DNA from: Craterostigma plantagineum
Taxonomy: Eukaryota; Streptophyta; Magnoliopsida; Lamiales; Linderniaceae
Length of the DNA stretch: 64,000 bases
Direction of reading: 5' to 3'
Assembly: GCA_027422505.1 (NCBI GenBank)
Contig: JAPQWV010000759.1
Span: forward strand, 176,001-240,000
The notes under the pieces were generated by a model. The model did not search any database and was not told the DNA's origin. It saw only the letters and a list, made by a program, of their open reading frames with translations. Both the position numbers and the translations under genes were made by a program. Below are positions 53,741 through 63,893 of the stretch, piece after piece (within the stretch, counting starts at the first letter, position 1; each line of letters opens with the position of its first letter).

Positions 53741-53950
53741 CTTTGATTGCCCACTTTGATTGCCTACTTTGATTGCCCACTTTGATTGCCCACTTTGCTT
53801 GCCCACTTTGATTGCCCACTTTGATTGCCCACTTTGATTGCCCACTTTGCTTGCCCACTTTGATTGCCCACTTTGCTTGCCCACTTTGATTGCCCACTTT
53901 GATTGCCCACTTTGCTTGCCCACTTTGCATGCCCACTTTGCACACTCAAT
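53741..53950. repeat. 13-bp minisatellite (TTTGATTGCCCAC / TTTGCTTGCCCAC), left LTR
   Basis: About sixteen units in a row, with T/C variation at the fifth base. Minus-strand frames through it encode a KVGNQSGQAKWAI-type repeat. These are produced by the repeat (three overlapping frames all open) and are not a gene. Confidence 0.9.
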
Positions 53951-54439
53951 TTGCAAACTAATCATTTCACGCTCTCATTTTGCAAACTCATTCAATTCAC
54001 GAACACGCAAACACTGTTAATACCCAGAAACTTAAAACTTTCGATTAAAATCCATTTCTTTCAAGAACACGGTGAACATCTTAAAAAACTTCAAAATATA
54101 TTTAAACCCTTTAAATTAAAAATCTGTATAAAACCTGAGTAAAATCTAACTTCTCATACTTAGAACATATTAAATCATAACGTAAAACTTAAAGATTAAG
54201 GTAAGAAATTTATACCCCTTTCAAAGCTTAAGTTCAACCTCTACAGTTTGAGTTCTCCGTCTTCTCTCTAGATTTTTTTTCTTATGATTGAATAAATGAC
54301 TAATCTTACTTTTCCATTACTGCTTTAGACAACAAAGGACAAAACCCAACGTTGATATTTACCTAATTCGATAAGCATTGTCTCCCACTTGTCTTTCCTA
54401 CTTAATTATAATTAATTTATTATTATAATATTTCCCAAC

Positions 54440-54665
54440 TTCTACACTTTACACTTCCACACTTTGCACTTCCACACTTTGCACTTCCCAACTTCAAAGG
54501 TTCAAAGTTTGCACTTTGCACTTTGCACTTTGCACTTTGACTTTACAACTTCACGCATCCTTATAACTCACAAAGTTTGCACTTTCCAACTTCAAAGGTT
54601 CAAAGTTTGCACTTTGCACTTTGCACTTTGCACTTTGCACTTTACAACTTCACGCATCCTTATAA
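54440..54665. repeat. 7-bp TTTGCAC array and ~110-bp duplication, left LTR
   Basis: Runs of TTTGCAC and CACTTCCACAC precede two copies of the block caacttcaaaggttcaaagtttgcacttt...acttcacgcatcc (about 54487 and 54587). The same arrangement is in the right LTR at 61705-61930. Confidence 0.85.
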
Positions 54666-54917
54666 CTCACAAAGTATACTTCACATACTCAAACACTTCG
54701 CAAATCTTTTAACTCGCGAAGGCTACCTCACATATTCATACTTCGCCACTTAAAATTGGCCCGTGAAAAATCTTATTTCACAATTCACGAATCTTCGTAA
54801 TTCGCCAACTTCATAAATTTCACATAAGCACATAATATATAAAATATGCAGTCATATAATCACTTAATATGCATGCAAATTTATTGGCCGGCTTACTTAC
54901 GGGACCCGGGTATTACA

Positions 54918-54935
54918 TTCTCCCCCCTTAAAGAG
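54918..54935 (-). other. Polypurine tract of the chromovirus
   Basis: On the minus strand the sequence just before the 3' LTR reads ctctttaaggggggagaa, a standard purine-rich tract. Confidence 0.85.
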
Positions 54936-54951
54936 GATTTCGCCCCCGAAA

Positions 54952-56145
54952 TCAGGTTAGTTGAAATAATTCTGGGTAGCGACTTCTCATATCATCTTCA
55001 CGTTCCCATGTAGCTTCTTCCACTAACTGATTCTGCCATAATACTTTCACTAATGGAATCTCTTTATTTCGTAATCTCTTTACTTCATACATCAAAATTT
55101 CCACTGGCTTCTCTTCATAACTCAAATCTGGCTGAAGTTGTTGATGCACAAATTCATTCTTTAATACTTGATTCGGATCAGCAATATATTTTCTCAGCGT
55201 TGACACATGAAAGACATCATGAACTTGTGCCAACGAAGCTGGTAACTCCAGTTGATAAGCTACCTCTCCAACTCTTTTGATTATCTTAAAAGGTCCAATG
55301 TATCTTGGGCTTAACTTGCCCTTTCGCCCAAACCGTTTTACGCCTTTCATTGGAGATACTTTCAAAAATACCCAGTCATCAATTTCAAATTCCAATGGCC
55401 TTCGCTTTTGGTCTACGTAACTCTTCTGTCGACTTTGAGCCGTTCGCATTCTCTCTCGTATTTTTGCTATTGCCTCGGTCATCTCTTGAACCATGTCAGG
55501 CCCTAACATCGCACGTTCGCCGACTTCATCCCAATGTATAGGAGATCGACACTTGCGTCCATACAAAGCTTCATACGGTGCCATCCCAATAGTTGCATGA
55601 TAACTATTGTTGTAGGAAAATTCAATCAATGGCAAATATTTGCTCCAGCTTCCTTTAAAATCTAAAACACATGCTCGCAACATGTCTTCCAATGTTTGAA
55701 TGGTTCGTTCAGATTGACCGTCAGTTTGAGGATGATAAGCTGTACTGAAAGACAACTTAGTCCCCGTAGCCTTCTGTAAACTCATCCAAAATTTAGATAA
55801 GAACCGTGAATCTCGATCTGAAATTATCGATAACGGAATTCCGTGGAGTCGTACAATTTCCTTAATATACAGTTCTGCATAACGCTCCATGGAAAATATC
55901 GAACTTATGGGTAGGAAATGAGCTGACTTGGTTAATCGATCGACTACAACCCAAATGGCGTCATAGCCTTGTACATTTCTTGGTAAACCAACGATAAAAT
56001 CCATCGTAATATGATCCCACTTCCATTCAGGTATCGGCAAAGGCTGTAATGTCCCTGCCGGTCGTTGATGCTCCGCTTTATTTGTTGACAAGTCAGACAT
56101 TGGCTTACGAATGTCGCAATGTCTCTTTTCATTCCCGGCCACCAA
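54952..56145 (-). pseudogene. Chromovirus integrase and chromodomain, in the last of five frames
   Basis: 397 codons. RNA-to-DNA integration is done by the DDE integrase core: [17 protein letters not shown] (near residue 40) with the first Asp, then IISDRDSRFLSKFW near residue 107 with the second, and the Glu in the following helix region. The C-terminal GPY-type stretch is IGPFKIIKRVGEVAYQLELP. It ends with VKRLRNKEIPLVKVLWQN and EEATWEREDDMRSRYPELF, which match the chromodomain end of Tekay-type integrases. Chromodomains direct insertion toward heterochromatin. It overlaps the preceding frame by about 200 bp, consistent with one indel near 56100. Confidence 0.85.
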
Positions 56146-57491
56146 TAATTTATTCGTAAGTCTCGATACATTTTTGTAGCCCCTGGATGTACCGAATAGA
56201 TTGTGGCATGTGCTTCCTTCATTATAGTTCTTCGAATTTCCGCATTATCGGGTACGTATAAACGATCTCTATAATATAAACTTCCATCATCTTGTATCTT
56301 GAAATCCGATGCATGTTGTTCCATTTGAGTGTCTTTGATCTTTAAATAAAATTCATCTTCTTCTTGTGCCTTCTTAATTTGTTCCAGTATTGTCGGTTGT
56401 AAAGTTAATGCAGCCAATCGTGCTTCGACTTCTCCCAATTGTACTACCTCCAGTTCCAGTAGATGTAACTCCGCACTTACAGCTTTTCGGCTTAATGCAT
56501 CGGCTACCACATTTGCTTTGCCCGGGTGATAACTGATCACACAATCATAGTCTTTGACTAATTCTAGCCACCTTCTTTGCCTCATATTTAATTCCTTCTG
56601 AGTGAAGAAATATTTTAAACTCTTGTGATCCGTATAAATTTCACACCGCTCCCCATATAAATAATGCCTCCAGATTTTTAGCGCGAACACCACTGCGGCT
56701 AACTCCAAATCATGAGTCGGATAATTCTTTTCATACTCCTTTAATTGTCGAGAAGCATAAGCTACCACATTTCCATGTTGCATTAACACACAACCTAGGC
56801 CATTTCTTGATGCATCGCTATAAACCGAAAATCCTCCAGTCCCAGATGGTATAGTAAGAACTGGAGCTGATGTGAGTCGTTTCTTCAATTCTTGAAAACT
56901 TTGCTCACACTCCTCACTCCAATAGAATGGAACATTCTTCCTTGTTAACTTCGTCAATGTTGATGCAATCTTTGAAAAATCTTTAATGAACTTTCTGTAG
57001 TATCCAGCTAAACCAAGAAAACTCCGTACTTCCGTGACATTGGTTGGTTGTGGCCAATTGTTGATAGCTTCAATTTTGCTAGGATCCACAGAAATTCCTT
57101 CTCCAGAAACAACGTGACCTAGAAATGCGACTTGACTCAACCAGAACTCGCATTTCTTAAACTTAGCATATAATTGATTTTCCCGTAATATTTCGAGAAC
57201 AGTCTTCAAATGTTGTTCGTGTTCTTCCTTCGTCTTCGAATAAATAAGAATATCATCGATAAACACAATGACAAACTTGTCCAGAAATTGCTTGAACACT
57301 CGATTCATTAAATCCATAAATGCCGCTGGCGCATTAGTCACTCCAAAAGGCATAACTAAGAATTCATAGTGTCCATATCGAGTACTAAACGCCGTCTTTC
57401 GAATGTCTTCTTTTCGAACCTTCAATTGATGATACCCCGATCGTAAATCGATTTTTGAAAACACCGTGGCTCCTTGAAGTTGATCGAACAA
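55944..57491 (-). pseudogene. Chromovirus RT (C-terminal), RNase H and integrase zinc region
   Basis: 515 codons. [30 protein letters not shown] and the active site [10 protein letters not shown] near residue 78. RNase [15 protein letters not shown] near residue 224, [29 protein letters not shown], and VVADALSRK. Integrase [24 protein letters not shown] near residue 450, and CLTCQQIK. The frame ends at 55944 after a shift, with the integrase core in the next frame. Confidence 0.85.
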
Positions 57492-58054
57492 ATCATCATT
57501 CTTGGTAGTGGATATTTGTTCTTAATTGTTATTTTGTTCAACTCTCTGTAATCGATACATAATCGCATCGACCCATCCTTCTTTCGCACAAACAGAACTG
57601 GCGCTCCCCAAGGAGAAAAACTAGGTTGGATAAATCCCTTCTGTAATAAATCATCCAACTGCTCTTTTAACTCCTTTAATTCAGCTAGCGCTAACCGATA
57701 AGGAGTCTTTGAGATTGGAGCAGATCCTGGTACTAAATCGATCGTAAATTCAATCTCTCGATCTGGTGGTAATCCTGGTAAATCTTCTGGAAAAACATCA
57801 GGAAAATCTCGTACCACAGTCACCTCTTCTAATTTTGGCATTGAACGATCCTCTGATTTTATTAGGAAAACTAGATAAGCTTCGCATCCCACCTTAATCA
57901 AACGTTGCGCCTTTGTCGCTGAAATTCTAGAAATATTCCTTTCCTTGATTGTTTCCCACGAAACTAAAAGGCTCATTCTCTTCAATATTGAACGTAACTG
58001 TCTTGCGATTACAGTCAATGACAGCTCCATATTTTGATAGCCAGTCCATTCCAA
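57422..58054 (-). pseudogene. Chromovirus region from protease to RT N-terminus
   Basis: 210 codons. [19 protein letters not shown] near residue 93 is the linker before RT in this lineage. [31 protein letters not shown] and [20 protein letters not shown] are RT motifs. The remaining RT (catalytic DD motif) follows in another frame (57491 on), so a one-base change near 57440-57490 splits the gene. Confidence 0.85.
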
Positions 58055-58496
58055 GAATCACCTCATAGTCATTCATTGGGATAACTATTAAATCAACGGA
58101 CAGTTCTCGTCCATTCACTAACACAGGACAATTTCTTAAAACCAGATTAGTTCGCATTGCAACTCCATGTGGAACAGTCACATCATATTCATAGTCAGAT
58201 AGGTTAGGTGTAATCCCGAGTCTCGCCACATACTTAGTGGATGCAAATGAATGCGTGGCTCCTGAATCTACTAATATGCATGTTGGGACTTGGTGTATAA
58301 GTAGAATACCTGCAACCACGGACGGATTAGCCTCCGCTTCCTCTGAAGTCAGCGTATACACTCTAGCCGGTACAGCTGGTGGTCTCACTTGATTCATAAC
58401 TTGACCTCCTGGTGCATTTTCTGGACATGCTCTCGCAAAATGTCCCGTCTTCCCACACTTGTAACAAGTAGCATTCTGTGAAAAACATATTCCCAA
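57927..58496 (-). pseudogene. Chromovirus nucleocapsid knuckle and aspartic protease
   Basis: 189 codons. A zinc knuckle CYKCGKTGHFARAC lies at residues 11-24. The protease active site ILVDSGATHSFAS lies near residue 75, with the DSG form common in this group. [13 protein letters not shown] near residue 152 is the conserved Ty3 protease motif. The frame differs from gag (upstream) and RT (downstream), each break an indel of one or two bases. A run of five C in the context ggagacccccagc near 58540 lies at the gag junction. Confidence 0.85.
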
Positions 58497-59418
58497 ATGA
58501 CGTCGCCCACATCTCGCGCAAAATTGGTATTGGTGCTGGGGGTCTCCCCTGATTTAGATTTTGTTGTTGTGGTGGTCCAGGTCTGTTCTGAAAATTTTGC
58601 TTCCCGCCTTTAGGAATGAATTGTCGTTTCTGATTTCCACCCCTCCAGTTTGCTCCTTGTACAAACTTTCGCTTTGCCTCCTGAGCACGAATAATTCGTG
58701 TCTCAGCCTGCTCTGCCACCATAGCTCGCTCCGCCACTTGAGCATATGAAGCTCCTTGTATTCCAGCCATATTAACGTCGCGGTACAACTCTGGCTTCAG
58801 ACCCTCAAGAAATCGTTCGACCTTCAAAGCATCAGTACTCACCATATGAGTCGCGAACCTTGACAGTTGTTCAAACTTTCTGATATACTCAGCCACAGTC
58901 ATCATCCCTTGCTTGAGATTAATGAACTCATTCATGCGCTGAGCTCGCACAGGTGCAGTAAAATATTTGTTCCTGAACAGCTCCTTGAAACGTTCCCAGT
59001 TCATTGTAGTAGGATTTTCAATGACTTGTATGGTGTCCCACCAGTGACCTGCACTCCCTCGTAATAAGAATGCAGCACTTAAAACCTTCTCATTCTCAGG
59101 GATTCTGCTATATTGGAACATGCTCTCTAAAGTTCTAATCCAATCCTCAGCAGATGTTGGGTCAATGGCATCTTCAAAAATAGGAGGGTTCAATCTGCGA
59201 AATCTTTCGCCCACAACTTCAACTTGATTTGCCTGAGAAACTCCATCATTTCTTGCCCCCTCAGAGTTTCGCTGCTGAATCAACTCTTGAATTTGTTGAG
59301 ACTGCAGACGGACTAACTCAGTGAGCTGAAGAATAGTCGAGTCTCGATTATCAGTCTGGTTTGCATTTTCCCCATCGTGATTGTTTACCCCACTGCCTTC
59401 TCCTCTGGTTCTAACCAT
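58497..59418 (-). pseudogene. gag: Chromovirus gag, N-terminal part
   Basis: Starts MVRTRGEGSGVNN at 59418, the first ATG after the primer site. The retrotransposon gag domain follows: FRRLNPPIFEDAIDPTSAED (near residue 73), WIRTLESMFQY, WERFKELFRNKYFTAPVR (near residue 146), MTVAEYIRKFEQLSRFA. It then has an Ala/Arg-rich tail to about residue 290. The frame remains open to 58363 in wrong sense after a shift at about 58500, so only about 307 codons are true gag. Confidence 0.8.
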
Positions 59419-59561
59419 GTTGTTTCTCTTACCCTAACAGTCCCTAAGGCCAATAAATCATGCGATGCAAGAAATTCATAATATCATATAACTTACGAGC
59501 AAGGCTGTCTTCCGCGCTTTTGAGTGTGTGTACATGGACAGTCTACAGAAACTGCAACCGA

Positions 59562-59573
59562 AGCTCTGATACC
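59562..59573 (-). other. Primer-binding site of the chromovirus
   Basis: On the minus strand TGGTATCAGAGC follows the 5' LTR end (59577) with a three-base spacer. Initiator tRNA-Met type. Confidence 0.9.
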
Positions 59574-61000
59574 AACCTGTGGCGCCCCGCCATCTACTAC
59601 TATTATCTTACACTAACTTACGTGACTAAATAGAAATATAAATATATTACATACGAAATGCCGATATAATTTTTCGATTTTACATAGCAAACCATACACT
59701 GCTATTTTACAATACAAACATTATTCGAATATTTTACATTATTCAAACACAGCGAAATTAACATAGCACCCGCCACACAGGTCGCATCCATGTACACACC
59801 ACCCTCAAAAGTCACCGGAAGTTCCAGAAGGACCAGCCTCGCCTTTTACAGGTTCATGTACCGTGTTCACTGCGTCTACAACACATAAAACATGGGATGA
59901 GCTATAAAGCTCAGTAAGTGGAAATATGCATGTATGCACGTGTCAACTAGCAAAGGCATCCGTGCCAGTGCTTTCTAATACTCACATACTCATATCATTC
60001 TTATTTCTTTCTCATTTCTTTTTCATTTGTACCTGGGCCCATAGCTAACTTACTACTCGCACCACCATAACATGAGCTCACATCCTTCACAGATAAAAAT
60101 ACGATAGTCGGCCCACTCAGGCTAGGACAAAACTAGGATTTATCTCCAGTTTTTCCATTCACCAGGTCGCCCCTCTATCTGGCCATCATCATTTTTCATT
60201 GCGGTTGCCTTTCCTGGCACTCTGGCTTACGCCATGTGTCTCGTCCAGGTGACCCTCGTCCGCTACCTAAATAATTTAGGTACATACATTTGACGGTTTT
60301 ACCCCCGTCATGGTGCCTTTGTAGAAGTAGCTATACTATGACTCTTCATGAGTCTACATCAAATACTAATGTCTTCAAACATATTTTGTTTTCAAGACGA
60401 TCACATACTGTGCATACTCATACTTCTAATCCTCACATCATTCATGTATGCACATGCTCATGTCACATAATAATGCAATAAATGTTTACTATGCAAAAGC
60501 ATATCGAAACATTTCACTTCATCAATCATCACCACACATTCACATAAAACAAATACATATAACACAAATTATGTGTTGTAGGTGAGATTCCCACTTACTT
60601 GACGTCCGTAGAATACTAGAAACCTGCCTTGGTAATTTCCCTAAGTCCCGACCTTAGACATAAAATATTGGTGTCAGCATACTATTTTAGTTAATTGCTT
60701 AAGTATGCTAAATCTCTAAGTTAGGAACTTATTTTGGTAATTCTAGTCGGGTTTGAAATTTCTCACATGACCCGTGAAATTCCTAAATTTATTAAGTCTG
60801 TTTCGCAAGTTCTAAGTTCTAAAAATGTTCTAATTCGCTAAGTAGAGTTTGCAAATTATTGGACCCGCGAATTGCTTGAATTCGCCAAACGTTGGACTCG
60901 TCGTCCTGGATTCGTGAAGTTCATGTGATTCCCCAACTCAATTCGCAAAGTCTAAAGCCCTTCACCTAATTCGCAAAACATATGTACTCGCCAAGTTCTA

Positions 61001-61205
61001 CTTTGATTGCCCACTTTGATTGCCTACTTTGATTGCCCACTTTGATTGCCCACTTTGCTTGCCCACTTTGATTGCCCACTTTGATTGCCCACTTTGATTG
61101 CCCACTTTGCTTGCCCACTTTGATTGCCCACTTTGCTTGCCCACTTTGATTGCCCACTTTGCTTGCCCACTTTGATTGCCCACTTTGCTTGCCCACTTTG
61201 CGCAC
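61001..61205. repeat. 13-bp minisatellite, right LTR
   Basis: Same array as 53741-53950 with a slightly different order of TTTGATTGCCCAC and TTTGCTTGCCCAC units near its end (61150-61205). Confidence 0.9.
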
Positions 61206-61704
61206 TCAATTTGCAAACTAATCATTTCACGCTCTCATTTTGCAAACTCATTCAATTCACGAACACGCAAACACTGTTAATACCCAGAAACTTAAAACTT
61301 TCGATTAAAATCCATTTCTTTCAAGAACACGGTGAACATCTTAAAAAACTTCAAAATATATTTAAACCCTTTAAATTAAAAATCTGTATAAAACCTTAGT
61401 AAAATCTAACTTCTCATACTTAGAACATATTAAATCATAACATAAAACTTAAAGATTAAGGTAAGAAATTTATACCCCTTTCAAAGCTTAAGTTCAACCT
61501 CTACAGTTTGAGTTCTCCGTCTTCTCTCTAGATTTTTTTTTCTTATGATTGAATAAATGACTAATCTTACTTTTCCATTACTGCTTTAGACAACAAAGGA
61601 CAAAACCCAACGTTGATATTTACCTAATTCGATAAGCATTGTCTCCCACTTGTCTTTCCTACTTAATTATAATTAATTTATTATTATAATATTTCCCAAC
61701 TTCT

Positions 61705-61930
61705 ACACTTTACACTTCCACACTTTGCACTTCCACACTTTGCACTTCCCAACTTCAAAGGTTCAAAGTTTGCACTTTGCACTTTGCACTTTGCACTTTG
61801 CACTTTACAACTTCACGCATCCTTATAACTCACAAAGTTTGCACTTTCCAACTTCAAAGGTTCAAAGTTTGCACTTTGCACTTTGCACTTTGCACTTTGC
61901 ACTTTACAACTTCACGCATCCTTATAACTC
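61705..61930. repeat. 7-bp TTTGCAC array and ~110-bp duplication, right LTR
   Basis: Counterpart of 54440-54665. The first run has one more 7-bp unit and lacks the ctttgacttt interruption. Confidence 0.85.
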
Positions 61931-62184
61931 ACAAAGTATACTTCACATACTCAAACACTTCGCAAATCTTTTAACTCGCGAAGGCTACCTCACATATTCA
62001 TACTTCGCCACTTAAAATTGGCCCGTGAAAAATCTTATTTCACAATTCACGAATCTTCGTAATTCGCCAACTTCATAAATTTCACATAAGCACATAATAT
62101 ATAAAATATGCAGTCATATAATCACTTAATATGCATGCAAATTTATTGGCCGGCTTACTTACGGGACCCGGGTATTACACCAAC

Positions 62185-62520
62185 TGAATCGGATCAGAAA
62201 GGTAATTAATTATTATTACGTGTCAAATGAGCATTCACGACATCTGTATCCCGACGCCTGTGAGTGGAATGAGCCTACCATTAAGACGTCCGTCAAAGGT
62301 CGGCCGAAGAAAAAAAACTCGACGAAGCGGGATCGAAGTGCTTGGGAGTACGCAATCCCAAGGGGTGGATGCAGTGGAAGCGCAGCAGTACCAGTCGTAG
62401 CAGCCAAGGTCGTACGTCATCTTCGTCTGCGAAGCGGTCTCGTGGCTCTACAACGGAGACATATACTATTATCTTTTACTGGTAAATTCGTTGAAACACG
62501 GATGCACATCTAATGCAGAA
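62185..62520 (+). pseudogene. MULE transposase C-terminal part, after the chromovirus
   Basis: Directly continues the transposase: EASFTIN-like positions are lost, but SVKGRPKKKNSTKRDRSAWE (about 62287-62345) matches the basic GRPxxK...RxPSxWE linker near the C-terminus of MULE transposases. The zinc knuckle that usually follows is missing or degraded. TAA lies near 62483. Confidence 0.6.
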
Positions 62521-62560
62521 GAATGCGTTCTAAGGTGACTCAGACTTCTACCACACCCAC

Positions 62561-63246
62561 TTGGCGAGTTGCGTAACAACAGTAATCCATCCATATATAG
62601 TTAGCTATAAGGATGTGGTGGCTGACGGCAACTGTGTATTTCGCGTTATCGCCCATCATATTTACAATGACGAGGACGAATGGATCACCGTAAGGAAAAT
62701 GGCGGCGAATCGTATACGCTGGGAGCGTTCTTGGCATTGTACTATGGTGAGTCATTGGAAATGGCGGTGAATCGTATACGCTGGGAAGGGGGGCCTTGTG
62801 GACCAAACCACTGGATGTCGACACCGTGTGATCTGTGGGCTGTGGCGACACTTTGGAACGCTGTAATTATCCTCTATGAGTACGGTAATGGGTCGAACAT
62901 CAACATGCATTCGAACACAATATTGCCACTGCGTGCCGGACGGACTGCTACTGGACCGAGCCGTACAATCATCATGGCGCACCTTGGAAATAATTATCAG
63001 CATTACATTAGACTTAACTTATGTCCAGAGTTTCCTATGCCCATCTTACATCCGTATCGGTTCACGAATCGTGATGGTCGAGTTGCCGGTTGGGAAAGAA
63101 TATATCATACTCGATTGGATCACTTGCTGCACCAAATGGAACTATCTATTTTTCGGCCGCCAGGCCCCACTAGTGTGTTATTATTTTGTTTATGTTTCGT
63201 TTATGTATCGGACGCGTACTGTTTATGTTTCGTTTCGAATTACTAA
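62561..63246 (+). pseudogene. OTU-like cysteine protease domain of the MULE
   Basis: The domain would remove ubiquitin or similar modifiers. In frame 62561: YKDVVADGNCVFRVIAHHIY, with the D-G-N-C catalytic signature (Asp codon 62624, Cys codon 62633), then YNDEDEWITVRKMAANRIRW. After a shift near 62750 the frame from 62680 carries WMSTPCDLWAVATLWNAVIILYEYG and GNNYQHYIRLNL, where the catalytic His (H near 63000) is expected. A ~26-bp duplication (atggcggNgaatcgtatacgctggga at 62700 and 62761) may have caused the shift. The frame is separated from the transposase by a stop, and a shared transcript is likely. OTU domains fused to MULE transposases occur in plants as far as I recall, so this is inference from the motif and position. 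Confidence 0.6.
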
Positions 63247-63339
63247 TACAATAGATAGTCACAATTATAACACAAAAATATTACTAATACAAATTATTCC
63301 CAAAAAAAGTCTGCGAAAAAAATTTCGGTCGATCGAGAT

Positions 63340-63590
63340 TTTCGGCTAGGCAGTGCAGCGGACGTCGAATTTTTCAGCCCTGCATTGTACCAGCCGATCG
63401 TCGTTCTCGGCCGGACCTGTCGGAGCCGAAATTTTCGATCGGCCGTTACACTGCTTGGCCGAACATAATTTTCGGCCGGGCAGTGTCCGGGCAGAAAATG
63501 TCGATCGGCCCGAACACTGCCTGGCCGAAAATTTCGTTCGGCCCGTGCACTGCAGGCCCAAAAATCTCGATCGATCTGTCATAAAATGTT
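63340..63590. repeat. CGATCGGCC...CACTGC...TTTTCGGCC subterminal tandem repeats, right side
   Basis: About five imperfect ~50-bp units contain cgatcggcc, cactgcctggccgaaaatttcg or reversed words. The short open frames on both strands reflect the repeat. Equivalent words are at 50883-51010. Confidence 0.7.
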
Positions 63591-63656
63591 AAATCGAATT
63601 TTTTTCTTTTCTAACAAGTAAAAAGGGGCGGTGAATAATAATTCCCATATCAAATT

Positions 63657-63893
63657 ATCACCATTTACAGGAAAAAAGAAAAAGAAACTCAAAAATTGTA
63701 GGAAGAACTTACTACTACAGTTACAGTTGAGTTTCACTTTCGAGTTGTCACGAGCAAAAGGAAAAGCTCCCAACTTGAAATCAACGTGCTCACATCACCG
63801 CGGCTCAGTAAAACGACGGCGCACACACCTGAAAAAAGCGAGAACCTCCCCACTTGCAAATTCACACGATCGAATCCTAATCCCTACTCCACA
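63657..63893. other. Single-copy-looking flank beyond the MULE
   Basis: On the minus strand this contains a donor-like GTAGTAAGTTC near 63705 and an acceptor-like tttttcaggtg near 63830, which could mark a gene 5' region read leftward and cut by the MULE. Nothing firm is seen. Confidence 0.25.

Larger units (their letters stand above)
52321..54917 (-). repeat. 3' LTR (left on the plus strand) of the chromovirus
   Basis: Matches 59577-62179 nearly base for base. Differences I noticed include ttatagaag/ttgtagaag (near 53062), gtttcaag/gttttcaag (near 53141), small homopolymer indels, and different orders of minisatellite units. Contains the 13-bp and 7-bp repeats listed separately. Confidence 0.9.
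52321..62179 (-). mobile_element. Tekay-like chromovirus (Ty3/gypsy), 9.86 kb, TSD CCAAC
   Basis: LTRs at 52321-54917 (2597 bp) and 59577-62179 (2603 bp) are flanked by CCAAC at 52316-52320 and 62180-62184. The minus strand carries gag, protease, RT, RNase H, integrase and a chromodomain-like C-terminus, in Ty3 order. The primer site is initiator tRNA-Met type. Large LTRs and a C-terminal chromodomain point to the Tekay/Del lineage. The LTRs differ at only a small number of positions, so the insertion is recent, yet the polyprotein is split by four frame changes. Confidence 0.9.
59577..62179 (-). repeat. 5' LTR (right on the plus strand) of the chromovirus
   Basis: On the plus strand begins TGTGGCGCCCC and ends GGTATTACA. 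Nearly identical to the left LTR; 2603 bp versus 2597. Confidence 0.9.
50559..63647 (+). mobile_element. MULE with transposase and OTU protease domain, split by a chromovirus
   Basis: The left end GGATTACTATTCACCACCC pairs with the right end, reverse-complemented, GGGAATTATTATTCACCGCC, a common plant MULE terminus. Flanks tatcaaact (50550-50558) and tatcaaatt (63648-63656) match at 8 of 9. Inside are a FAR1-like MULE transposase and an OTU-like protease domain. The 9.86-kb Ty3 element at 52321-62179 interrupts the transposase. Without it the MULE is about 3.2 kb. Confidence 0.8.

Noticed and set aside
53741..53950. CRISPR-like array
   Set aside because: Units are contiguous 13-mers without unique spacers, they occur in both LTRs of a plant retroelement, and no cas gene is present.
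53706..53965. Three overlapping minus-strand open frames of a KVGNQSGQAKWAI-like repeat (also 60966-61225)
   Set aside because: All three frames are open because the 13-bp unit has no stop in any frame. It is a minisatellite in an LTR and not a repeat protein.
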